NCBI GenBank assembly: GCA_934675045.1
Contig: CAKUPI010000058.1
Coordinates: forward strand, 1 to 9,441
Source: an uncultured Eubacteriales bacterium
Lineage (GTDB): Bacteria > Bacillota > Clostridia > Oscillospirales > Butyricicoccaceae
Direction: 5' to 3'
Length of the DNA: 9,441 nt
Shown: positions 1-5,539 of the stretch, in pieces
How positions within the stretch are numbered: the first letter of the stretch is position 1
Layout of the letters: every line of letters begins with the position of its first letter
Made by a program: the position numbers and the translations under genes
Notes under the pieces: generated by a model
The model's database searches: none
What the model was told of the DNA's origin: nothing
The model's input: the letters and a program-made list of their open reading frames with translations, nothing else

Positions 1-936
1 CCGCTTTACCGGAAAATCGCGCCCTTTGCCCAAAAGGCCGACGTCGCCTTTATCAATCAGGAGGTGCCGCTGGCCGGCGAGGTCGGCGCCTATCCTCTGC
101 TGAGCGCCCCGACGCAGGTGGCGGCCGCCTTGAAGGAAACCGGCTTTACCGTCGTCAATCTGGCCAGCAACCACGCGCTTGACAAGGGGCAGAAGGGGCT
201 TTTGACCTCGATTGAGGCGGTCGGGGCGCAGGGCTTTGACGCCGTGCTCGGCTGCTTTGCCAGCGCAGAGGAGGCCGGTGTGCCGGCGCTGGTCGAAAAG
301 CAGGGGATCACGCTCGGCTTTTTGTCCTATACATACGGAACCAACGGCATCGCCGTCCCCGCGGACAAGCCCTATCTGGTTTCGCTCATTGACGAGGAGA
401 AAATCCAAAGCGATATGCAGGCGCTGCGCCCGCAGTGCGACGCGCTGATCGTCTCGCTGCACTGGGGCCTTGAGTACCAGCTGACCCCGTCGGACGCGCA
501 GCGCGCGCTCGGGCAGAAGGTCGCCGACTGGGGGGCCGACGTCATCATCGGCCATCACCCGCACGTCTTGCAGCCCGTGGAGATGCTGACGCGCGCGGAC
601 GGCGGGCAGACGCTGTGCGTCTATTCGCTGGGCAACTTTGTTTCGGGCCAGCACAAGATGAACACGATGCTCGGCGGCCTGCTGTGGTGCGAAATGGTCT
701 TTACGCCCGGCGAGCGGGGCGTCGCTTTTGAAAAGGCCGGCGTTGTCCCGCTGGTGACCCACTACGAGGGAAAGGGCCGCAGCTACGACATCATCCCCCT
801 GTCTGATTATACGCCCGAGCTGGCCAAAAAGCACGGAATTGTCAATTTTGAATCGCGGGCGACGGTCGAGTATTTTCAGGACCTGGCCGGGCGCGTGCTG
901 GGCGAGCGAGTTTTGTCGCCGGAGGACATTTTGTGA
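1..936 (+). CDS. CapA-family metallophosphatase-like protein, 5' end missing
   Basis: The reading frame is open from base 1, so the true start lies upstream of the window. The ATG/GTG-type codons inside it, such as the one at 64, are not needed as starts. About 311 codons are visible. Motifs of the CapA/PgsA (YwtB) calcineurin-like fold appear in order: INQEVPL (about 52-72), ASNHALD with the Asn-His pair at 169-174, SLHWGLEY with His at 460-462, GHHPHVLQPVE at 550-582, and YSLGNF around 622-639. The first metal-binding motif (D-x-H type) would lie in the missing N-terminal part. Relatives act in poly-gamma-glutamate capsule synthesis or anchoring, usually outside the membrane, but many family members have no proven role. 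No other capsule gene (capB, capC, pgsE) is visible, so the function here is open. The stop codon overlaps the next gene (GTGATG), and GGAGG at 921-925 serves that gene. Confidence 0.88.
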   Translation, partial: PLYRKIAPFAQKADVAFINQEVPLAGEVGAYPLLSAPTQVAAALKETGFTVVNLASNHALDKGQKGLLTSIEAVGAQGFDAVLGCFASAEEAGVPALVEKQGITLGFLSYTYGTNGIAVPADKPYLVSLIDEEKIQSDMQALRPQCDALIVSLHWGLEYQLTPSDAQRALGQKVADWGADVIIGHHPHVLQPVEMLTRADGGQTLCVYSLGNFVSGQHKMNTMLGGLLWCEMVFTPGERGVAFEKAGVVPLVTHYEGKGRSYDIIPLSDYTPELAKKHGIVNFESRATVEYFQDLAGRVLGERVLSPEDIL

Positions 937-1916
937 TGGAGCTGGCGCGCGGCCTGCGGGTGAAAAACCGGTTTTGCCTCGGGCCGATGGCCGGGGTGAC
1001 CGACGCCGCCTTCCGCACCGTCTGCATGGAGCAGGGGGCGGGGTTTTGCTACACCGAGATGGTGAGCGCCAAGGCGCTGACCTACCGCGACCAGAAAACG
1101 GCGTCGCTGCTCGCGGTGACGCCGGCGCAGAGGCCGGTCATCGCGCAGATTTTCGGCAGCGAGCCCGACGTCATGGCCGAGGGGGCGCGGCTGGCCCTTG
1201 CGCTTTCGGGGGCCGACGGCATTGACATCAACATGGGCTGTCCCATGCCGAAAATTACGGGAAACGGCGAGGGAAGCGCGCTCATGCGCGACTGTGTCCG
1301 CGCCTCCCGCGTCATCGAGGCGGTGCGCCGCGCCGTGCCGGTGCCCCTTTCGGTCAAGTTCCGCGCCGGGTGGGACGAGGACAGCAGAAACGCCCCCGCC
1401 TTTGCCCGCATGGCAGAGGAGAGCGGCGCCGACTTTCTGTGTGTGCACGGCCGGACCCGCGCGCAGTTTTACGGCGGCAGCAGCGACCGGTCGGTGATAG
1501 CCGCTGTCAAGGCGGCCGTGTCGGTGCCCGTCATTGCCAGCGGCGACGCCCTTTCGGCCGGCGCGTGCATGGAGATTCTGCGCGACACCGCCGCCGACGC
1601 CGTCATGCTGGCCCGCGGCGCACAGGGCGCCCCGTGGATTTTTGCCCGGTGCCTTGCCGTGCAGCGGGGCGAGGCGCCGCAGCCCGTGACGGCCGAAGAG
1701 CACATTGCGCTCATGCGCCGCCATGTGCGGCTGGTCTGCGAAATGAAGGGCGAGGCGCGCGGAATGCCCGAAATCCGCAAGCACGCGCTGTGGTACCTCG
1801 GCCGTCTGCGCGGCGGAAAGCCCTTTAAGGTGCAAATGGCGCGCGTCAGCACGCTGCGCCAGTTTGAAGAGATATGCCGTGAAATGAGTAATGTCCGATT
1901 GCAGGTGAAAGAATGA
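933..1916 (+). CDS. dusB: tRNA-dihydrouridine synthase, DusB/NifR3 type
   Basis: This is an FMN-dependent enzyme that reduces specific uridines in the tRNA D-loop to dihydrouridine, using NADPH, in the cytosol. The length (327 aa) is normal for the family. Counting from the GTG at 933, visible motifs are GPMAGVTDAAFR (17-28, FMN site), DINMGCPMPK (98-107) with the catalytic acid Cys103, VKFRAGWDED (141-150), and VHGRTRAQFY (171-180) with the conserved His172. Next come IASGDA (201-206) and ARGAQGAPWIF (227-237), at the flavin phosphate-binding positions, and a C-terminal helical domain with RKHALWYL. Two positions differ from the usual family text: IASGD in place of I-A/G-NGD, and LARGA in place of IGRGA. 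The start may be GTG 933 or ATG 936; GGAGG at 921-925 suits both. The gene overlaps capA upstream and shares ATGA with the sigma-factor gene downstream. The dusB subtype is inferred from overall resemblance. Confidence 0.93.
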   Translation: MMELARGLRVKNRFCLGPMAGVTDAAFRTVCMEQGAGFCYTEMVSAKALTYRDQKTASLLAVTPAQRPVIAQIFGSEPDVMAEGARLALALSGADGIDINMGCPMPKITGNGEGSALMRDCVRASRVIEAVRRAVPVPLSVKFRAGWDEDSRNAPAFARMAEESGADFLCVHGRTRAQFYGGSSDRSVIAAVKAAVSVPVIASGDALSAGACMEILRDTAADAVMLARGAQGAPWIFARCLAVQRGEAPQPVTAEEHIALMRRHVRLVCEMKGEARGMPEIRKHALWYLGRLRGGKPFKVQMARVSTLRQFEEICREMSNVRLQVKE

Positions 1917-2524
1917 TCAACGAGCAGGAAGTCGTCCGGCGCGCCCGGGCGGGCGACCAGCGGGCTTTTGAAGAGCTTGTGTTCGCCTACGAGAAGAAAA
2001 TCTACCATATGTCGCTGCGCTACACGGGCAACGAGCATGACGCCATGGATGTGACGCAGGAGGTTTTTTTGCGCGTTTTCCGCTTTTTCTCGCAGTTTCA
2101 GGAGGAAAGCCGGTTTTCGACCTGGCTGTACCGCATCGCCGTCAACACCAACATGGATTTTCTGCGCAAGCGCGGCCAGGGGGGCGAGCTGTCGCTCGAC
2201 GCCGAGGACGAGGAGGGCTTTGTCTACGAAATCAGCGACCTGCGCTATAACCCCGAAAGCCAGCTGGAGCGCATCGAGCTGCAGCGGAGCATTTGCCGGG
2301 GCATCGAGGCCCTTCCGCCCCACATGCGGGAAATTTTGATTTTGCGTGACATCAGCGGCCTGTCCTATGAGGAGATCGGAAAAATCCTCTCCATCGAACA
2401 GGGGACGGTCAAATCCCGTCTGTCCCGGGCGAGGGACAGGCTGGGCGCTTTTTTGGCGGGAAAAGGGAACAAATCCCGAAAATCCACGTCAAAAAAGCAG
2501 TTGGAGGGTGCGCGCAATGAATGA
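1913..2524 (+). CDS. ECF-type RNA polymerase sigma factor (sigma-70 family, SigW-like)
   Basis: This 203-aa protein has the two-domain plan of extracytoplasmic-function sigma factors. Region 2 covers residues about 15-87, with DVTQEVFLRVFRFFSQF (46-62, core-binding and -10 recognition) and FSTWLYRIAVNTNMDFLRKR (68-87). Region 4 covers about 122-178, with LPPHMREILILRDISGLSYEEIGKILS and the helix-turn-helix IEQGTVKSRLSRARDRL (161-177) that reads the -35 element. A short acidic linker joins them (95-118), and a basic tail of about 20 residues ends the protein. It starts at the ATG of the ATGA overlap with dusB, which implies translational coupling. Its 3' end overlaps the anti-sigma start by 8 nt. 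Such factors are normally held inactive at the membrane by the adjacent anti-sigma factor and released by envelope stress. The signal and regulon cannot be read from the sequence. Confidence 0.95.
   Translation: MINEQEVVRRARAGDQRAFEELVFAYEKKIYHMSLRYTGNEHDAMDVTQEVFLRVFRFFSQFQEESRFSTWLYRIAVNTNMDFLRKRGQGGELSLDAEDEEGFVYEISDLRYNPESQLERIELQRSICRGIEALPPHMREILILRDISGLSYEEIGKILSIEQGTVKSRLSRARDRLGAFLAGKGNKSRKSTSKKQLEGARNE
2503..2508 (+). promoter_or_regulatory. Ribosome binding site of the anti-sigma gene
   Basis: GGAGGG lies 8 nt before the ATG at 2517, inside the last codons of the sigma-factor gene. It fixes the anti-sigma start at 2517. The upstream part of that open frame (from 2346) is only sigma-factor sequence read in another frame. 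Confidence 0.75.
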
Positions 2525-3386
2525 CTGCCAGAATTATATCCTGAAAATGAATCAATATCTGGACGGCGAGCTGCCGGTGGAGGAGATTTCCGATCTGCTG
2601 CGCCACATCGAAGGCTGCGGCGAATGCAGGAGGAGATTCGATCTGCTGAAGGTCACCGTTTTTGAAACGCGCCATCTGCGCGTCGACCCGCCGGCCGGTC
2701 TGCACGACAGCATCATGCGGCGCATCGCGGCGCAGCGTCCCGTCCGCCGCAGGCGGAGGCTGGGGCAGTTTGCGGCGCTGGCCGCGTGCGGCGCCCTGCT
2801 CATCGTCATGTCGAGCACCGTCACCCCATGGCTGCGCAACATGCCCCTCTTCGGCGTCATGCCGCCGGGCGAAAACACCTCGGGCGCCGCCGGCTGGGCC
2901 GCCGCACCCGAGGCGGCCGAAAACCAGCTGCGCACAGCCGAAGGAAACAAAGAGGCCTATCCGCAGGACTATGCCCTCGGATCGTCGGCAGGCGCCTCGG
3001 GAACCGAGGCCGACGGCAGCGCCGGCGGCGAAAATGCGCCCGAAAAGGCGGCGTCCGACGCGCCGGGGGGCGGCATGATGCCGGTAAGCGGCTACAACCA
3101 CACCCTCTTCACCGTGCCCGAGCTGGGCGTTTCCGAGCAGGTGGCCTTTTACATTGTCGCGGCGGGCGGCGGCGATGTGGCCGGGCTCTTTCCCGTTGAA
3201 GCCATTATCAGCGGCAGCGAGGGGCGCGAGGACTACATCTTCATTAGCAACACGGCCGAGGCCAAGGAAGAGGCGGAGCAGCTGCTGATAGCCGGTGGTT
3301 TTACGCTGTACGACAACGTGGACAATCTTCCGCAGACCGACGAGGGAGCCGAGCACGGCCTGGTCATCGTCTTTGAAAGCAGGTGA
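2517..3386 (+). CDS. Membrane anti-sigma factor with zinc-finger (ZAS) domain
   Basis: This 289-aa protein is predicted to bind and silence the sigma factor encoded just before it. The N-terminal cytosolic part carries H-x3-C-x2-C (His30, Cys34, Cys37, text HIEGCGEC), the signature of zinc-containing anti-sigma domains. It is followed by a basic stretch (75-81) and one membrane helix (about 83-103, QFAALAACGALLIVMSS), giving an N-in topology. Outside the membrane come an Ala/Gly/Glu-rich, low-complexity linker (about 118-190) and a folded-looking C-terminal domain (about 194-289; TLFTVPELGVSEQVAFYIVA, later DYIFISNTAEAKEEAEQLL). I do not recognise this C-terminal domain; it is the likely signal-sensing part. 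Start ATG 2517 is supported by GGAGGG at 2503-2508. The next gene begins 4 nt after the stop. RsiW-type regulated proteolysis is possible, but nothing in the sequence shows a cleavage site. Confidence 0.88.
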   Translation: MNDCQNYILKMNQYLDGELPVEEISDLLRHIEGCGECRRRFDLLKVTVFETRHLRVDPPAGLHDSIMRRIAAQRPVRRRRRLGQFAALAACGALLIVMSSTVTPWLRNMPLFGVMPPGENTSGAAGWAAAPEAAENQLRTAEGNKEAYPQDYALGSSAGASGTEADGSAGGENAPEKAASDAPGGGMMPVSGYNHTLFTVPELGVSEQVAFYIVAAGGGDVAGLFPVEAIISGSEGREDYIFISNTAEAKEEAEQLLIAGGFTLYDNVDNLPQTDEGAEHGLVIVFESR

Positions 3387-3390
3387 AAGG

Positions 3391-4101
3391 GTGGCAGACA
3401 GGGGAGAGGACAGGGCGTTTGAACGGCTCCGGGCCAGCACCATCGACTTTCCGTGGATTACGGCGACCGAGCATTCGCTCGAAGCGCTGCTGCGGGGCGC
3501 TGAAGTCATCGCGCTGAAAAAAGGGGACATCCTGTACGATTCCGATTACGACGGCCGCGACATTTTCGTGGTGCGCGACGGGCGGATTCTCAACTACTTT
3601 GTCACCTCGCGCGGGCATGAAAAGACGGTGGGGGTCTTTACCGCCGGCTCGCTGCTCGGGGAGCTGCGTGCGCTTGACCCGAGCACCGGCTTCTACACCT
3701 CGCAGGTCAGCTCGGAGCGCGCGTCGCTGTACCGGATTCCCTGCGAGCGCTTTTTGCGCGCTGTCGGCGAAGACGCCGACGTGCGGATGGCCGTTTACGA
3801 AAGTCTGGCCGCCAAGGTGCGGCTGCTGTCGCGGCAGATTGAATATTCGGTGTGCACGACGGCGGCGACCAAAATCGCCTACCTGCTTCTGTCGGCCTGC
3901 AAATACTACGGCGAGAAAACCGACGGCGGCTACCGCATTTCGCTGCACTTTACGCACAGCGAAATTGCCCGCCTGTGCGGCATCAGCCGCGTTTCGGCCA
4001 GCAACAATTTGCAGGAGCTGCGCGCGCGGGGGGCCATCGCGCAGGAGGAGGGGCGCTTTGTGCTGTGCGACCTCGATTATCTGCTCGATTTGGTGGAATA
4101 G
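3391..4101 (+). CDS. Crp/Fnr-family transcriptional regulator
   Basis: From the GTG at 3391 the product is 236 aa, typical for the family. This start gives a normal N-terminus 4 nt after the anti-sigma stop, with AGGTGAAAGG directly before it. Residues about 38-125 form the cyclic-nucleotide-binding-like beta roll (GDILYDSDYDGRDIFVV, then TAGSLLGELRALDP, with GEL at 90-92). A long dimerisation helix follows (about 132-155). The C-terminal winged helix-turn-helix is FTHSEIARLCGISRVSASNNLQELRARGAI (187-216, abbreviated here by its ends). The region after GEL does not contain the Arg-Ser/Thr pair that holds cAMP in true CRP, and there is no N-terminal cysteine cluster as in FNR. The ligand is therefore unknown. 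It is the last gene of the run and is followed by a terminator. It may control genes outside the window. Confidence 0.9.
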   Translation: MADRGEDRAFERLRASTIDFPWITATEHSLEALLRGAEVIALKKGDILYDSDYDGRDIFVVRDGRILNYFVTSRGHEKTVGVFTAGSLLGELRALDPSTGFYTSQVSSERASLYRIPCERFLRAVGEDADVRMAVYESLAAKVRLLSRQIEYSVCTTAATKIAYLLLSACKYYGEKTDGGYRISLHFTHSEIARLCGISRVSASNNLQELRARGAIAQEEGRFVLCDLDYLLDLVE

Positions 4102-4113
4102 AAAAACGATCAA

Positions 4114-4149
4114 GAAAGGCGACCCGCCGCGGCGGGCCGCCTTTCTTTT
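4114..4149 (+). terminator. Intrinsic terminator after the Crp/Fnr gene
   Basis: The left arm 4114-4128 (GAAAGGCGACCCGCC) pairs with the right arm 4131-4145 (GGCGGGCCGCCTTTC), with one A/C mismatch and a tight loop around CGCG. TTTT follows at 4146-4149. This is a strong rho-independent terminator for the plus-strand operon. It sits between convergent genes. Read on the minus strand, the hairpin is followed by CTTGATCGTTTTT, so it may also stop transcription of the ykvI-like gene, but less cleanly. Confidence 0.85.
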
Positions 4150-4172
4150 GTGAAAACAGAGGTTGAAAAAAG

Positions 4173-5306
4173 TCAGATGTTGTCGGAAGCCGTCTGGGTT
4201 TCGGAAGAGGCCGCGGAAGCCGCGCCGTGCGCCTTTTTGAAGCGGACGGAGATCTGTTTGACCAGGATGAAGCCCATGACGATGACGCCCATGTAGCCGG
4301 TATAGGGGTACACGATGCCGACCAGCTCGGTAAAGGGCAGGTGGGAAAGCACAATGGCGGCGGCGACGGCGGCAACGCAGATGATGTTGTAGCGGCGGGT
4401 CTTTTCGGTGGCCAGACGGCGGCAGAACATCCACAGCAGCGGAATGGCCGTCGAGTAGATGCCGCCCAGCAGGATAAAGACAAAGGAACCGGCCAGCAGG
4501 GGGTGAATGTTCCGGGCCAGAGCCAGGGTCGGAATAGCCTTGTCGCAGACGCTGCCGATGTTGCACAGCAGGCCGAGGTTCATGACGATGATGGCAAGCA
4601 CCAGAAAGAATCCGCCGATAAAGCCGCCGGCAATGCCGGTTTTGCGGGTTTTGGCCACACCGGACAGCTGCGCGAGGAAGGGGACCAGAAGAATGGCGTT
4701 ATAGCCGGTGTACAGCGCGCCGGCGAACAGCCAGTTGCCGGTGGGCTGCGCAATGGTGACCGATTCCATGGTCTGGCTGAGGGTGCTCAGGCTGCCGATG
4801 TTGGAGACGGCCGAGGCGCCGCCGATGAAAAGGGAAAAGACGATGATGACGGGGCCGATGATGCCGATGATGCCGATCAGCTTGTCAAGGCCCATAAAGA
4901 CGGTGATCAGAGCGAGAGCGCCCATCAGCGCGCTGCCGGCAAAGGAGGGCAGGCCCCAGTACTCGTTGAGCGTGGCGCCGGCGCCGGCCAGCATGATGGT
5001 GAAAACGCCGAAGCTGAAAATGACCGTGAACCACTCCAGCGCCGTTCCGAGGCCGTTGCCGCAGTAATAGCGGTAAACGGAGCCGCCTTCTTCTTCGGGG
5101 GGAAGCGAACGGCCCACCTTCATCAGCGACATGCCGAGCCAGACAAACAGAACCAGGCTGACAACGGATGCGGCCAGGCCCATCCAGCCGTACGAGGTGA
5201 AAAACTGCATGATTTCCTGTCCGGTGGCGTAGCCGGAGCCGATGCAGTATGCGATGTACGCACCGCCCAGCTTCACAGCGTCAAGGACCTTTTCTCTGCG
5301 GTTCAT
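4173..5306 (-). CDS. YkvI-family polytopic membrane protein (putative transporter)
   Basis: This 377-aa, very hydrophobic protein has about ten predicted membrane helices: near residues 12-30, 41-62, 88-112, 121-139, 143-164, 190-213, 224-248, 268-290, 307-322 and 330-350. The N-terminal text VKLGGAYIAYCIGSGYATGQEIMQFF (11-36, given here by its extent), with a broken-helix GSGYATGQE, is characteristic of the YkvI group (COG3949). These proteins resemble APC/LeuT-fold amino-acid transporters; the substrate is not established. The C-terminus (about 358-377) is a short polar Ala/Ser/Thr tail in the cytosol. Start ATG (5306-5304) is supported by GGGGAGG at 5321-5315. The gene is transcribed divergently from the ger operon and converges on the Crp/Fnr gene. 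Whether it shares regulation with ger is not shown. The open frame on the opposite strand is an artefact of its base composition. Confidence 0.87.
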   Translation of the reverse strand: MNRREKVLDAVKLGGAYIAYCIGSGYATGQEIMQFFTSYGWMGLAASVVSLVLFVWLGMSLMKVGRSLPPEEEGGSVYRYYCGNGLGTALEWFTVIFSFGVFTIMLAGAGATLNEYWGLPSFAGSALMGALALITVFMGLDKLIGIIGIIGPVIIVFSLFIGGASAVSNIGSLSTLSQTMESVTIAQPTGNWLFAGALYTGYNAILLVPFLAQLSGVAKTRKTGIAGGFIGGFFLVLAIIVMNLGLLCNIGSVCDKAIPTLALARNIHPLLAGSFVFILLGGIYSTAIPLLWMFCRRLATEKTRRYNIICVAAVAAAIVLSHLPFTELVGIVYPYTGYMGVIVMGFILVKQISVRFKKAHGAASAASSETQTASDNI

Positions 5307-5376
5307 TGCGAGCGCCTCCCCTATTTAAATACTTTTTACCTGTCTATACTATACCACAAAGCGGCGTTGGCGCCCG
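5307..5376. promoter_or_regulatory. AT-rich promoter-like intergenic stretch
   Basis: This short AT-rich island separates divergent genes in an otherwise GC-rich window. The plus strand has TATACT at 5345-5350, close to a -10 consensus. The minus strand has TATAGT (5353-5348) and TATAGA (5348-5343), about 40 nt before the ykvI-like start. GGGGAGG at 5321-5315 (minus) is the ykvI ribosome binding site. I find no convincing -35 hexamer at 16-18 nt from any of these, so a vegetative promoter for the ykvI-like gene is likely but not pinned down. Confidence 0.45.
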
Positions 5377-5390
5377 GTAAAGCGCTTTAC
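5377..5390. promoter_or_regulatory. Perfect 14-bp palindrome, operator-like
   Basis: GTAAAGCGCTTTAC is a perfect inverted repeat centred on a CG step. It resembles operators of LacI-family regulators. The core AAAGCGCTTT agrees with catabolite-responsive elements (TGWAANCGNTNWCA), but the outer bases are GT...AC where TG...CA is expected, so it is not a clean cre site. It lies about 70 nt upstream of the ykvI-like start codon and upstream of the ger operon, so it could control either. The regulator is not in the window; the Crp/Fnr protein encoded nearby is not an obvious match, since CRP and FNR sites have a different form (TGTGA-N6-TCACA, TTGAT-N4-ATCAA). Confidence 0.45.
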
Positions 5391-5430
5391 AGGCAATGTG
5401 AAAAATTTATCGAGCCAAAAGGAGGATATT

Positions 5431-5523
5431 TTGGCACTGATCACAAAACATCGCGGAGAGCTTTGTGCAGGCAGCCGTATTTTTGGGGCCGAAAGGGCCA
5501 TACTAAGGCCGAAAAAGGCGTGA
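5431..5523 (+). CDS. Possible 30-aa small ORF before the ger operon
   Basis: TTG at 5431 is preceded by AAAAGGAGG (5417-5425) with a 5-nt gap, one of the best ribosome binding sites in the window. The frame runs to TGA at 5521-5523, just before the gerA ribosome binding site. The product would begin ALITKHRGELCAGSR and end ILRPKKA. It is basic, with no membrane segment, and I do not recognise it. Against it: codons rare among the neighbours (ATA, CTA, AGG) occur close together, the start is TTG, and a sigma-F/sigma-G-like promoter lies inside it. It may be a leader ORF, an unrecognised small protein, or chance. Confidence 0.25.
   Translation: MALITKHRGELCAGSRIFGAERAILRPKKA
5477..5505 (+). 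promoter_or_regulatory. Sigma-F/sigma-G-like forespore promoter of the ger operon
   Basis: GTATT (5477-5481), a 17-nt spacer and CATACTA (5499-5505) fit the sigma-G pattern (about GHATR, 17-18 nt, CATAMTA) with one mismatch in the -35 element. Read as GGCCATACTA from 5496, the -10 also fits the sigma-F form. The predicted transcript would start near 5512 and leave a leader of about 28 nt with the ribosome binding site at 5525-5531. Forespore expression by sigma-G is what is known for ger receptor operons. Confidence 0.6.
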
Positions 5524-5524
5524 A

Positions 5525-5531
5525 GGGGAGG
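5525..5531 (+). promoter_or_regulatory. Ribosome binding site of gerA
   Basis: GGGGAGG lies 8 nt before the GTG at 5540 and supports that start. The ATG at 5532 is in another frame and only 26 codons long. Confidence 0.7.
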
Positions 5532-5539
5532 ATGAGCCG

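Noticed and set aside
876..1835. A 319-codon minus-strand open frame opposite dusB
   Set aside because: The plus-strand frame has all Dus motifs. The antisense product is Arg/His/Gly/Ala-rich with no domain.
2465..2477. GGGA/TCCC inverted repeat near the end of the sigma-factor gene as a regulatory hairpin
   Set aside because: The stem is only four base pairs inside coding sequence, with no T-run, so it is within chance expectation.
2409..4566. Long minus-strand open frames opposite the anti-sigma and Crp/Fnr genes (2409-3530, 3364-4566)
   Set aside because: They cross well-supported plus-strand genes and the terminator. Their composition is typical of antisense frames in GC-rich DNA.
5377..5390. 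Clean catabolite-responsive element (CcpA site)
   Set aside because: The outer bases are GT...AC in place of TG...CA, so two conserved positions on each side fail. It is kept only as an operator-like palindrome.
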